A stretch of DNA of 64,000 nucleotides from Chondrinema litorale (GCF_026250525.1 NZ_CP111043.1:3091001-3155000), one strand, 5' to 3'. Positions 29,868 through 39,234 are shown, counted from the first letter of the stretch. Translations and numbers: made by a program. Notes: generated from the sequence alone by a model not told the origin.

Positions 29868-31265
29868 TTAATAAGCATTTTCTTCTCCTTTGAAAATGTT
29901 GAATACAGTTTGAAAAATGATCTTTATATCTAACAACAGACTCCAGTTTTCGATATATTTCACATCGTATTCAACCCTTTTTTCCATAAGTTCAAGCTCT
30001 TTAGTCTCTCCACGGAAACCATTTACTTGAGCATATCCGGTAATTCCCGGAGTAACAAAATGTCTTACAGTATATTTATCTATTAATTTAGAGTAGGTTT
30101 TCAACTGATTTACCATGTTAGGTCTTGGCCCAACTACAGACATATCACCCATTAATACGTTGAAAAACTGTGGTAATTCGTCTAAGCTGGTTTTACGTAG
30201 AAATGCTCCAATTTTGGTTATTCTTGAGTCATTTTTTGTAGCTTGAACATGCCCAACATTATTAACTTTCATTGTTCTGAACTTATAACATTCAAACAAT
30301 TGATTTTTCTTACCTGGGCGTAACTGCTTGAAGAATATAGGACCTTTAGATTCCATTATAATTGCAATTGCAATAATTGGGAAAATGAAAGGGAAAATAC
30401 AGCTAATTACAAAAAATGCGAAGGCTATATCAAATGCACGTTTTACGATTTTATTAAATGTATTGCCCAAAGGATCTTTTCTAATCGTCATTACAGGAAT
30501 TGAATCATAGAAAATAAAGTTTAATTCTTTATGACCAATTAGTTTAAATTCAGGAACCATTTTAAAATAGATGCATTGCTCATCTGAGAACTTATGCAAA
30601 TCCTGAATTAATAATTTGTTATCGTGGAGTGAAAGCGTAAAATAAATTTCATCTATGTTTTCTTGCTCACAGAACTCTTTGAGTTTATTTAAATCGCCTT
30701 TTAATAAAGCTTCATCTACAAGTCCAGAGGTAGGGTTATTGTCGAAAAAACCCATGAATTTGTATCCAAAATATTTATAAGTGTTGAAGTAATCATACAA
30801 CGCTTTACCAGACTCTTCTGCTCCTACTATAATAACTTTCTTAGATTTTAAACCAAGGTTTCCAAAGTTTTTGATGATGTAAAGGAAGCTAAACCTAAAT
30901 GCAATTGTTAGTAACAATGCAAAACCATAGGTATACATCAAGAATAGTCTTGAATAATCAAACACTTGGAAACTTACAATGTAAGCTAAGATGAAGAAAG
31001 CATGAATAAAGAAAGATTTAATTAGGTTGAAAATGATGTAGCCATCATCTGCAAAGCGTTCTATTTTATCTATCTTGTTGATGAACGCCACTACTAACCA
31101 TGCTAAATTAAAAACACCTAATAGAGTGAAGTAATAATCACTAATTACTAAATGATGACTAATATGCTTAAAATAAGCTAGTCTGAATGATACGTTTAGT
31201 AAAATAAGTTCAATAACTGCGATTACAAATACGGGAAAATTTACTGATTGGAATTTTTTTTCCAT
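29868..31265 (-). CDS. undecaprenyl-phosphate glycosyl-1-phosphate transferase (WcaJ-type)
   Basis: The 465-residue protein has four or five N-terminal TM helices, a Rossmann-like CoA-binding domain (KKVIIVGAEESGKALYDY, about residues 142-160) and a further membrane segment near 275-300. The C-terminal catalytic domain of the polyprenyl phosphohexose-1-phosphate transferases contains FKQLRPGKKNQLFECYKFRTM, LRKTSLDELPQFFNVLMGDMS, VGPRP and PGITGYAQVNGFRGE. It starts an exopolysaccharide by placing a sugar phosphate, usually glucose-1-P, on undecaprenyl phosphate. It is the first gene of the cluster, facing a 537-base divergent region. Confidence 0.92.
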   Translation of the reverse strand: MEKKFQSVNFPVFVIAVIELILLNVSFRLAYFKHISHHLVISDYYFTLLGVFNLAWLVVAFINKIDKIERFADDGYIIFNLIKSFFIHAFFILAYIVSFQVFDYSRLFLMYTYGFALLLTIAFRFSFLYIIKNFGNLGLKSKKVIIVGAEESGKALYDYFNTYKYFGYKFMGFFDNNPTSGLVDEALLKGDLNKLKEFCEQENIDEIYFTLSLHDNKLLIQDLHKFSDEQCIYFKMVPEFKLIGHKELNFIFYDSIPVMTIRKDPLGNTFNKIVKRAFDIAFAFFVISCIFPFIFPIIAIAIIMESKGPIFFKQLRPGKKNQLFECYKFRTMKVNNVGHVQATKNDSRITKIGAFLRKTSLDELPQFFNVLMGDMSVVGPRPNMVNQLKTYSKLIDKYTVRHFVTPGITGYAQVNGFRGETKELELMEKRVEYDVKYIENWSLLLDIKIIFQTVFNIFKGEENAY

Positions 31266-31802
31266 AATCTTAGCTAAAAGTTAAATTTTTATTCCTTTCT
31301 TACAGTGTGTTTTATTGTTTTTAACTGCAAAAAGTAAACCTAAGAATATAAAATAAAGATAAGATGCTGGTAATTATTTCTTGAGCTTGACTTGCTGCTA
31401 ATTTATTTTGTAAAGCTATTCGAATTGACACTTAAATTCAATTCGTCGTGATCAATAAAGGTTAATTTTAACTTAATAAAAGTTAACCGATCTTTATAGC
31501 TCCTCATTTTTCATTTAAAAAATCACATTTACTTTCTCGGAATGACGACAATTAATAGTTATTAATGTCGCAAAAAATTACATGGCTCAAGCTGATTTAA
31601 TATTAAAAAATTGGAATATAACACTAATGTTGGATTATTAGAGTAAATAGAGTGCTATAGGCTAGTTTATTAATATTCTAATTTAATTATTTCATCTTAC
31701 ATTTAAAATTAATTCTTTTTCAAATTTATAGAATAATTGTGCAACTATTCTATAAACAGGTTGTCTCTGATAATATCAGATTAAATTTCAAAAAAAGATA
31801 TT
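31266..31802. other. 537-base divergent regulatory gap
   Basis: There is no coding ORF. The gap holds several dyads. CGAATTGA/TCAATTCG lies at 31421-31445, and GGTTAA/TTAACC at 31460-31488. A near-perfect 11-bp dyad lies at 31729-31752 and a perfect 15-base palindrome at 31766-31780. Promoters for the polysaccharide cluster (minus) and the DUF4097 gene (plus) must lie here. Confidence 0.6.
31729..31780. promoter_or_regulatory. paired palindromes upstream of the DUF4097 gene
   Basis: TAGAATAATTG and CAACTATTCTA (31729-31739, 31742-31752) form a dyad with one mismatch around TG. TCTGATA-A-TATCAGA (31766-31780) is a perfect odd palindrome ending 22 bases before the ATG. They look like operator sites or mRNA hairpins near the start; the bound regulator is unknown. 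Confidence 0.45.
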
Positions 31803-32672
31803 ATGTCTAGAGTAAAATTTTTATTATCCTTCAGTTTCCTATTATTTTCTTATGCATTGATTTTTGCTCAAAATGTTACTGAAAAAACATTTAACAATGT
31901 TTCTGAAGTGAATGTTTTAGGGAAATTTATGACTGTTACTATAAATGGTGAAGATCGTAATAACATAGAAGTAAAAACAGATTTAAACGATAGAGCTACA
32001 GAGTATTACAAAGTTGACTTAAAACAGTCAGGCGATAAGTTACTTATAGAAGTAATTGCACTACATCAAAAGAATAACTGGGGTGATATTAAGGGCGAAA
32101 TTCATATTAAAGCTCCTAAAAATATTGAGTTAGACGTAACTAATTCTTCTGGGAGTGTAGATGTGAAATATATTAATTCAGAAAACTTTAGTTTACGGGC
32201 TTCATCAGGTTCATTAAATTTGGATAATATAAGTGCCAAAAATGTTAAGTTAAGAACTGCATCAGGTAATATTCATACAAATGACATTAAAGGGAGTAAT
32301 GTTGATATTGTAAGTAGTTCTGGCTCTCAGAGGCTAGAAAGTATAGAAGGAAACCTTCAATCTGTAGCATCTTCAGGTTCAATAAATTTAAGTAAGTTTA
32401 AAGGTGAGATATCATTAAAGTCTTCTTCTGGAAGAATTAGTGGTGACGAGATTACCTTAATAAATTCTGGAAAATTTAGGTCTAGCTCTGGTTCAATTCA
32501 TATCGAACTTACAAATAAGCAAAGTGATTTAAGCTTTAATTGTAATTCGAGTTCAGGTGGAATTAGAATTGGTAATGAGAGAGGTGGTAAAAAAATTATT
32601 TTGAGAGAGGGAGATATTCAAATTGAAGCGATTAGTTCTTCAGGAAGTCAAAATTTTTCATTTGTACAATAA
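31803..32672 (+). CDS. secreted DUF4097-type beta-repeat protein
   Basis: The 289-residue protein has a signal peptide ending near ALIFAQ (about residue 23) and then a ladder of short beta-strand repeats. Each repeat begins with an SSG-type turn: NSSGSVDV, ASSGSLNL, TASGNIHT, SSSGSQRL, ASSGSINL, SSSGRISG, SSSGSIHI, SSSGGIRI and SSSGSQNF, nine in all at about 20-residue spacing. This is the pattern of the DUF4097/adhesin-like (head GIN) beta-solenoid families, common in the Bacteroidota envelope; function unknown. It starts with ATG. It sits 26 bases before aroK, which has its own promoter inside that gap. Confidence 0.78.
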   Translation: MSRVKFLLSFSFLLFSYALIFAQNVTEKTFNNVSEVNVLGKFMTVTINGEDRNNIEVKTDLNDRATEYYKVDLKQSGDKLLIEVIALHQKNNWGDIKGEIHIKAPKNIELDVTNSSGSVDVKYINSENFSLRASSGSLNLDNISAKNVKLRTASGNIHTNDIKGSNVDIVSSSGSQRLESIEGNLQSVASSGSINLSKFKGEISLKSSSGRISGDEITLINSGKFRSSSGSIHIELTNKQSDLSFNCNSSSGGIRIGNERGGKKIILREGDIQIEAISSSGSQNFSFVQ

Positions 32673-32686
32673 TTAAGGATATTCTG

Positions 32687-32694
32687 TAATTTTG
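32687..32694 (+). promoter_or_regulatory. -7 element of the aroK promoter
   Basis: TAATTTTG is an exact TAnnTTTG match followed by CGGC and then the ATG at 32699, so the transcript would begin at or within a base or two of the start codon. A TTG lies 22 rather than 19 bases upstream. Confidence 0.6.
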
Positions 32695-32698
32695 CGGC

Positions 32699-33220
32699 AT
32701 GTTGCCTCAAAGAATTTATTTAGTAGGAATGCCAGCGAGTGGTAAATCTACTTTAGGGAAAAAACTTGCCGAAGAATTGTCTTATCAATTTATTGATTTA
32801 GACTATCGCTTAGAAGAGAAAGAAAATAAATCTATTCCAGAGATTTTTCAAGAATTTGGAGAAGATCACTTTAGAATACTTGAAAAAAAAGTTTTACTGG
32901 AATCATTAGACGATAAATCTGTCATTGCAACAGGGGGTGGTGCTCCCTGTTTTTTTGATAATATGGAGTTTATCTTAAAAAATGGAGTTGCTATTTTTTT
33001 AAATACCCCAGTCCATGTTTTAGCAGAAAGAGCATTAATGGCAGCAGGTAGCAGGCCACTGTTAAAAGATTTTGAAGGAGAAAAATTAATTGAGGAGTTG
33101 AATGCTAAATTCAATAGTAGAATAAAGTTTTATACTCAGTCACATTTCACTTTTGCCCCACATGAAAGTGATATTTCATCATTAATAAGTTTGTTAAAAG
33201 AATTTAAGCAAGAAGAATAA
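32699..33220 (+). CDS. aroK: shikimate kinase
   Basis: The 173-residue P-loop kinase phosphorylates shikimate at the 3-position, one step before AroA. The Walker A is GMPASGKST (residues 10-18), followed by the shikimate-binding DLDYRLEE, the ATGGGAPC loop and the SRPLL lid region. The start is ATG directly after a promoter -7 element, suggesting a leaderless mRNA. It precedes mutS2 by 83 bases. Confidence 0.95.
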   Translation: MLPQRIYLVGMPASGKSTLGKKLAEELSYQFIDLDYRLEEKENKSIPEIFQEFGEDHFRILEKKVLLESLDDKSVIATGGGAPCFFDNMEFILKNGVAIFLNTPVHVLAERALMAAGSRPLLKDFEGEKLIEELNAKFNSRIKFYTQSHFTFAPHESDISSLISLLKEFKQEE

Positions 33221-33303
33221 CTGCAGATTTGAAACTTTGCTTTTTTTAAATGAGTTTCCAATGCATTTACTTTGCATAAAGTTGATATTGGAAGAATTAG
33301 AGT

Positions 33304-35715
33304 ATGCTATATCCCATAAATTTAGAAGTTAAGATAGGTTTTGATAAAATAAGAGATTTACTGAAAGAGCGCTGTAGTGGTAGTGTTGGTATGTCTTATG
33401 TTGAGAAAATGAGGTTTAGCGATCGCTACGATCTTATTTGTAAGTTGGGTGCTCAAACTCGCGAGATGTCAAAGCTATTGGGAATGGGTGGTGATTTTCC
33501 TAGAGGTAATTATATAGATATACATCCAATTCTTAAAAAAGCATCTATAAAAGGCACATTTTTATTTGAAGAAGAACTGTATGATCTAAGAAAAGGATTA
33601 TTCACCTTACAAAGATGTCTTGTTTTTTTAGATAGTGATGAAGAAGATTCTTTCCCAGAACTTCAAAAAATTAGGAGTCAGGTAGAATTTGATGCTAGAA
33701 TTATTACAGAAATAGATGCTGTAATTGACGAAAAAGGACACATTAGAAATAATGCTAGTCCTCAACTAGCTAAAATTAGGAGTAAAAAACTCTCAGAAGA
33801 AGAAAACGCAAGAAAAAGGCTTAGCCAAGTTTTGCAAGAATTAAAAAAACAAGGTATAGCCAAAGAAGCTGCAAACGCAACAATTCGTGAAGGTAGAATG
33901 GTAGTGCCAATAGCAGCTGAATATAAAAGAAAAATTAAAGGTTTTGTACACGATACTTCTTCTTCAGGACAAACTGTATTTATTGAACCCGAAGCTGTAT
34001 TAGAGATTAATAATAATATAAGGGAGCTCGAATTTGCAGAAAGACAGGAGATTATTAAAATCCTAACAGTTATTACTACAAAAGTACACCCTTTGGTTGA
34101 GCCTCTATCCAAAGCCAATCTGTTTTTGGGCATGATTGATTTTATTAAAGCCAAAGCTGAGTTTAGTGGAGAGATTGATGCTTGTATTCCTGTTTGCAAA
34201 GACGAGCCATTAATGGAATGGTATCATGCATATCATCCATTATTAAAATATACTTATCAGCAGCAGGGGAGAAAGGTAATTCCTCAAAAAGTTAAATTAG
34301 ATAGTGATACCCGAATCTTAGTAATATCAGGCCCCAATGCAGGTGGTAAGTCAGTTACGCTAAAAACGGTGGCACTTATTCAATATATGTTTCAGTGTGG
34401 TTTGCCAATTCCAGTTTCTGAAGCTTCTACTATGGGAGTGTTTAAGAATATATGTATGGATATTGGTGATGAACAGTCACTAGAAGATGATTTGAGTACA
34501 TATAGCTCTCATCTTACCAATATGAAAAACTTTCTGAAATATTCTAATAGTAGAACAATCTGCTTAATAGATGAATTTGGATCAGGAACAGAGCCACAAT
34601 TAGGTGCTGCTATTGCCGAAGCAATTCTCGAAGAGCTAAACAAAAAGAAAACTTTAGGAATAATTACTACCCACTATGCTAACCTGAAATATTATGCAGA
34701 TAGAACAGAAGGTGTAATTAATGGTGCAATGCGCTATGATGTTGATAACTTAAAGCCTTTGTATCAACTCGATATGGGCCAGCCAGGAAGTTCTTTTGCT
34801 TTAGAAATTGCTACTAATATTGGTTTACCTAACAAGGTAATTGATAAAGCAAGAAAGAAAGTAGGTACTAAAAAAGTCAATATAGAAAAGTTATTGAATC
34901 AACTTGAGCAGGAGAAAAAAGAGCTACAAGAAAAAAGATATTCAGTTGAAAAGCTCGAATCTGAGTTAAAAGACTCAAAAGAAAAATACCTTAAGCTTAA
35001 AGAATACCATGAGCAGAATAAGCGACACCTTTTGAATGAGGCCAAACAAGAGGCAAACAGGTTGTTGCAAGATGCCAATAGAAGAATAGAAAATACAATT
35101 AAGGCAATTAAAGAAAATAAAGCTGAGAAAAACATTACAAAAGCTGTTAGAAAGGATTTCGATGCTTTTCACACTAAACTAAAAGAAACCACAGAGTCTG
35201 TTCAAACTAAGCCTGTTGAGCAAGAAAAGCCAGAAGTGAAGATAATTGGGGGTAAAATAGATGTTGGGGATTTAGTGCAAATTCAAGGGCAAGATGCGAT
35301 AGGTGAGGTGCTTGCCATTAGTGGCAAAGATGCTACTGTTGCAATAGGTGATCTTAAAACTAAGATCAAATTAAAACGCCTAGAAAAAATTAGTAGAACG
35401 CAGAAGAAGAAGAGAGAAAGTGGTTTTAATGTGACAAGTGCCCAAAGTAGCATTAACAGAGCAATGACTCAGTTTAAATCAAAAATAGATTTGAGAGGTA
35501 AGCGTGTTGAAGAAGTAATGCCTTTACTAGACGATTTTATGGATAATGCTATTATGATTAACCATAAACATCTGACGGTTGTACATGGAAAGGGAGATGG
35601 AATACTACGCCAGTTTATTAGAGATTACTTGAGGAATATAAAAGAAATAAAATCAATGGAAGATGAACATGCTGATAGAGGAGGCCCTGGAGTAACATTG
35701 ATAACCTTAAAGTAA
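33304..35715 (+). CDS. mutS2: endonuclease MutS2
   Basis: The 803-residue protein has the MutS core and clamp regions without the mismatch-recognition domain. The ATPase has Walker A GPNAGGKS near residues 343-350, the STYSSHLTNM segment, CLIDEFGSGTEP and THYANLK. A long coiled coil follows at about 520-640, and a C-terminal Smr nuclease domain has LRGKRVEEV and VHGKGDG. MutS2 suppresses recombination and, in other bacteria, rescues collided ribosomes. It starts with ATG. It shares a strand with aroK but is probably transcribed from a nearby TACTTTGC element as well. Confidence 0.95.
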   Translation: MLYPINLEVKIGFDKIRDLLKERCSGSVGMSYVEKMRFSDRYDLICKLGAQTREMSKLLGMGGDFPRGNYIDIHPILKKASIKGTFLFEEELYDLRKGLFTLQRCLVFLDSDEEDSFPELQKIRSQVEFDARIITEIDAVIDEKGHIRNNASPQLAKIRSKKLSEEENARKRLSQVLQELKKQGIAKEAANATIREGRMVVPIAAEYKRKIKGFVHDTSSSGQTVFIEPEAVLEINNNIRELEFAERQEIIKILTVITTKVHPLVEPLSKANLFLGMIDFIKAKAEFSGEIDACIPVCKDEPLMEWYHAYHPLLKYTYQQQGRKVIPQKVKLDSDTRILVISGPNAGGKSVTLKTVALIQYMFQCGLPIPVSEASTMGVFKNICMDIGDEQSLEDDLSTYSSHLTNMKNFLKYSNSRTICLIDEFGSGTEPQLGAAIAEAILEELNKKKTLGIITTHYANLKYYADRTEGVINGAMRYDVDNLKPLYQLDMGQPGSSFALEIATNIGLPNKVIDKARKKVGTKKVNIEKLLNQLEQEKKELQEKRYSVEKLESELKDSKEKYLKLKEYHEQNKRHLLNEAKQEANRLLQDANRRIENTIKAIKENKAEKNITKAVRKDFDAFHTKLKETTESVQTKPVEQEKPEVKIIGGKIDVGDLVQIQGQDAIGEVLAISGKDATVAIGDLKTKIKLKRLEKISRTQKKKRESGFNVTSAQSSINRAMTQFKSKIDLRGKRVEEVMPLLDDFMDNAIMINHKHLTVVHGKGDGILRQFIRDYLRNIKEIKSMEDEHADRGGPGVTLITLK

Positions 35716-35735
35716 TCCAGATGCCTTATTAAGTA

Positions 35736-35972
35736 TTAAGAGTATTGCTTAAAATCTACAGCAGCTTCAAAAACAGTTTTTACAAAATTGCTTTTGCTAT
35801 CTTGTGTCTTTTCCTGAATCGGGAATGATACCTTTTTCTTTTGAATTGAATTATCTGTATTGAAGTTTCCTCTGTTTAAAGAAATCATGAAACTCAAAAC
35901 GGCTAACAAGAGCACATATACAAAAACTGAGTTTCTTTTATATTTCATGAAATTTTCTAATCTATTCAGCAT
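35736..35972 (-). CDS. small single-TM hypothetical protein
   Basis: This 78-residue frame has one hydrophobic helix (VFVYVLLLAVLSFMISL, about residues 17-33) after a basic start, then a polar tail rich in Lys, Gln and Asn. A second Met at residue 9 (MKYKRNS) may be the true start. It is convergent with mutS2, 20 bases away. The basic-TM-polar layout suggests a genuine small membrane protein, but I do not recognise it and it could be chance. Confidence 0.45.
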   Translation of the reverse strand: MLNRLENFMKYKRNSVFVYVLLLAVLSFMISLNRGNFNTDNSIQKKKVSFPIQEKTQDSKSNFVKTVFEAAVDFKQYS

Positions 35973-36128
35973 TTCTTCTTTCTTTAAGGTTCATTAACAC
36001 GATTATCAAACCTTAAACCATAAAAAATATTTCTTTGTATATCAGTAAGTTATGTATGGTTTTATAAATTTATTGAAACAAAAAAATGTGCATTATCGTA
36101 CACGTTTGTCCCCAATGTGTTCATTTCT

Positions 36129-36824
36129 CTACAATATCCCCTTAAGTTCAAGTAGTTTTTTAATCTCATAAAGCGCTGTATGGTCTTGTTTCTTTCCAAC
36201 CGGGTTGTAGTAGATACTGTCCATGCCAGCTTGGTAAGCGCCTAAAATGTCTGTTTTTAAATTATCACCTATCATAATAGATTGCTCTAATTCTGCTTTG
36301 GAGTGGCTTAAAGCAAAGTCGAAAATCTCTTTGTGAGGTTTGGTTTTTCCTGTACTTTCTGATGTAATTATACATTTAAAATAGTCTCTTATACCAGAGT
36401 TAGTTAATTTAATCTCTTGTACATCTTCAAAACCATTAGTAAGAATATGTAAATCATACCTTTCTGCAAGGTAATCTAATACTTCAATAGCATCTTCTAT
36501 TAAATAAGGTTTACAAGGACATATCTCTAGATATTCTTTACCTATATTGTTAGGAAGGTGTATAAGATCAATATTAAGCTCGTTAAAAATGATTTTAAAT
36601 CTTTCGTCTCTTATTCCTTTTTTAGTAATTTTCCCCAAATGGTACAAATACCACAGTTTATTATTTACTTTCTTAAAAGTTTGAATAAAATCTATATGGG
36701 CTTTTTTTGTAATAAGATGCAATTGATATTTTTCGATCAGTTCGTAAACAGTTTCTTCCGAACACCGGTCAAAATCCCATAGAGTATGATCTAAATCAAA
36801 AAAAATATGCAGATACTTTTTCAT
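36129..36824 (-). CDS. HAD hydrolase, YjjG-type pyrimidine nucleotidase
   Basis: The 231-residue HAD-family phosphatase has the nucleophile motif FFDLDHTLWDF (Asp at positions 10 and 12), motif II ILTNGF, the motif III Lys in GKTKPHKEIF, and motif IV MIGDNLKTDILGA. The WDFD after the nucleophile and the helical cap match the YjjG family, which dephosphorylates non-canonical pyrimidine nucleotides and so protects the nucleotide pool. It is a stand-alone gene, divergent from the PpiD-like gene. Confidence 0.88.
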   Translation of the reverse strand: MKKYLHIFFDLDHTLWDFDRCSEETVYELIEKYQLHLITKKAHIDFIQTFKKVNNKLWYLYHLGKITKKGIRDERFKIIFNELNIDLIHLPNNIGKEYLEICPCKPYLIEDAIEVLDYLAERYDLHILTNGFEDVQEIKLTNSGIRDYFKCIITSESTGKTKPHKEIFDFALSHSKAELEQSIMIGDNLKTDILGAYQAGMDSIYYNPVGKKQDHTALYEIKKLLELKGIL

Positions 36825-36960
36825 CTATTATTTAATAAAAAGTTGAAAGTATAGTTTTAGAGCGTAAAATTGGAAAGAGATATAAGAAGTTTTTTTTAAT
36901 AAAAGTTTAACTTTCCTTTTGCATATGCAAGAAAGATATGGTTATTCATTAAATTTTACC

Positions 36961-36968
36961 TAATTTTG
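36961..36968 (+). promoter_or_regulatory. -7 element upstream of the PpiD-like gene
   Basis: TAATTTTG followed by CC matches TAnnTTTG exactly. It would give a 5' leader of about 85 bases. No TTG lies at ideal spacing. Confidence 0.45.
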
Positions 36969-37057
36969 CCATCCAAAAATTCGAAGCTTACTGTGCTTTT
37001 AAAGGTTGATAATTTTTGAGGCAGTATGAATCAAATTAAAAAATAATTTTAAAAAAT

Positions 37058-39157
37058 ATGTCAATAATAAACTCCATACGCAACAAGTCAGGTTTGCTTC
37101 TGATAGTGATAGGTGTTGCCATGCTGGCATTTATCCTGGGAGACCTTTTTTCAAGAAACTTCCTATCTCAGGGTAATGAGAGAATTGTAGGTGAAATTGC
37201 CGGTGATGAAATTCCTTTCGAAGAATTTTCTAGGGAATTTGATGAATTCAGACAAAACTATGAAATGAATATTGGCAGAGCTCTCACTGAGCAGGAGTTG
37301 CCAGGTATTCGTCAACAAGCATGGAATCAGTTAGTATTTAAAAAAGCCTATTTCAAAGAATTTGAAAAATTAGGACTAGAAGTTACTGATGAAGAAATGA
37401 TCGATATGATTCAAGGTAATAATATTGATGCTTCATGGGCTAGCTTATTTACTAATCCTGAAACTGGAGAAATTGACAGAAACAATATAAGAAGTTTCTT
37501 ACAAAACATCGAGAGTGTGCCTCCACAAAGCCAAGCATTTTATATCAATTTCGAAAGAAACTTAAGACCTAACCGCTTAAGAGCGAAATATGAGAACATG
37601 CTAGCAGAAACTTATTACGCTACAGATGCAGAAGCTAAAAAAGAGTATGAAGCACAAAACTCTAAAGCAGATGTAAGATATGCTTATGTACCATATTCAA
37701 CTATTGCAGATTCTGCTGTAAGTGTTTCTGAAAGCGAAATGCGTGATTATTATAATAATCATAAAAAAGAGTTTGATAGCGAAGCTACTATTTCATTAGA
37801 ATATGTAACATTCCCTATTACGCCTTCTGATATAGATATTGAAGAAATTAAAGAAGAGTTAGAAGATTTAAAAACTCCGTTTGCTAATACTCAAAACGAC
37901 ACAGCATTTACCGCTGCTAACTCTGAAACAAATAATAACTTTATTGTAGCGAAGCCTAATAACTTGCCTCAAGGCCTTAACATTGGCGATTTTGAAAAAG
38001 GTAAAGTATTCGGTCCAGTTAAAGATGGTGATTTCTACAAATTATATAAAGTGTTAGATATCACAGATGACTCTGTTGCTTATGCAAAAGCAAGACACAT
38101 CCTTATAAAAGCAACTGACGAAAACAGAGCAGATGCAAAAGCAAAAGCTACTAAGATTTTAAATGACATTAAAGGTGGAGCAGATTTCGCTCAAATGGCT
38201 GCTGCTAATGGAGAAGATGGCACAAAATCTAGAGGTGGTGATCTTGGCTGGTTCGACGAGAACACAATGGTAGAGCCATTTAGCAAAGCCGTAATGAATG
38301 CAAAATCTACTGGTTTACTTCCTAACCTTGTAGAAACTGAATTTGGTTACCATATTATAGGTGTTACTCATACTAAAGTTTATGATAACTATACATTAGC
38401 TGTAATCGAAAAAGAAATTGCTGCAAGCGACGATACTCGTTCTGAAGTTTACAGAAGAACTGGTGCTTTTGCTGTTGACAGAACTAAAGAAAACTTTATT
38501 AGTGCTTCTGAGGCTGATTCTTCTTTAATTCGTTACCAAGCATTAAACATCAACAAAAACTCAAGATCGATCAATAATATTTACGATCCGGGTGTGAGAA
38601 CTATTATTACTTGGGCTTTTAGAGAAGCTGAAGTTGGTGATGTATCTGAAACTTTAGAGTTAGAAGATCAATTTGTAATTGCACTTCTTACAGAAAAAAC
38701 TGAAGATGGTGTTTCTTCATTCGAAAGTGTGAAAAATAGCATTGAGCAAAAATTAGCTAAAGAGAAGAAAAAAGAGCAGATTTTAGCTAAAATGAAAGGA
38801 TTGTCTGGTACTTTAGATCAAATAAAAGACGGATATGGAAGTGGTGCTACTATTGGTCAGGCAACTGCTATTTCTTTAAATACAACATCTTTACCATCAG
38901 TAGGATTTGCACCTAAAGCAATAGGTGAAATTTTCAAACTGGAAACAGGGCAAACTTCTGAGCCAATTGCTGACGAAAATGGTGTTTTAGTTGTAGAAAT
39001 AGACCAAATGGATAAAGCATCAGAAATTGCTGAGTATTCTTTATACAAAAATCAGATTGAGAGCAAATATGGCAATATCAATCAGGTAAGTGCTAAAATC
39101 GCTCAGGCAATGAATGAATTTGCAGAAGTAGAAAACGAGATATATAAATACTATTAA
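37058..39157 (+). CDS. ppiD: PpiD/SurA-type periplasmic peptidyl-prolyl isomerase
   Basis: The 699-residue protein has one N-terminal TM anchor (about residues 11-29, LLLIVIGVAMLAFILGDLF), then a SurA-N-like chaperone domain. A canonical parvulin domain follows at about 343-440 (ARHILIKA, GADFAQMAAANGEDG, GGDLGWF, PFSKAV, TEFGYHIIGV), then a second degenerate parvulin-like region and a helical end. It would help outer-membrane and secreted proteins fold as they leave the Sec machinery. It starts with ATG after a promoter-like element and ends before a clear terminator. The assignment to PpiD rests on the layout. Confidence 0.9.
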   Translation: MSIINSIRNKSGLLLIVIGVAMLAFILGDLFSRNFLSQGNERIVGEIAGDEIPFEEFSREFDEFRQNYEMNIGRALTEQELPGIRQQAWNQLVFKKAYFKEFEKLGLEVTDEEMIDMIQGNNIDASWASLFTNPETGEIDRNNIRSFLQNIESVPPQSQAFYINFERNLRPNRLRAKYENMLAETYYATDAEAKKEYEAQNSKADVRYAYVPYSTIADSAVSVSESEMRDYYNNHKKEFDSEATISLEYVTFPITPSDIDIEEIKEELEDLKTPFANTQNDTAFTAANSETNNNFIVAKPNNLPQGLNIGDFEKGKVFGPVKDGDFYKLYKVLDITDDSVAYAKARHILIKATDENRADAKAKATKILNDIKGGADFAQMAAANGEDGTKSRGGDLGWFDENTMVEPFSKAVMNAKSTGLLPNLVETEFGYHIIGVTHTKVYDNYTLAVIEKEIAASDDTRSEVYRRTGAFAVDRTKENFISASEADSSLIRYQALNINKNSRSINNIYDPGVRTIITWAFREAEVGDVSETLELEDQFVIALLTEKTEDGVSSFESVKNSIEQKLAKEKKKEQILAKMKGLSGTLDQIKDGYGSGATIGQATAISLNTTSLPSVGFAPKAIGEIFKLETGQTSEPIADENGVLVVEIDQMDKASEIAEYSLYKNQIESKYGNINQVSAKIAQAMNEFAEVENEIYKYY

Positions 39158-39187
39158 TTTAATATATCATCTAAAAATTATAATATT

Positions 39188-39217
39188 AACCTGCACTAGT
39201 TTTGTGCAGGTTTTTTT
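39188..39217 (+). terminator. intrinsic terminator after ppiD
   Basis: A 9-bp stem AACCTGCAC/GTGCAGGTT (39188-39196, 39204-39212) with a 7-nt loop runs into a T-tract. Confidence 0.9.
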
Positions 39218-39234
39218 GTTTATATAGCTCTGTA

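Noticed and set aside
39202-39234. N-terminal extension of the OmpA-family protein from a TTG
   Set aside because: The extension lies inside the ppiD terminator, and the ATG at 39235 begins a clean signal peptide.
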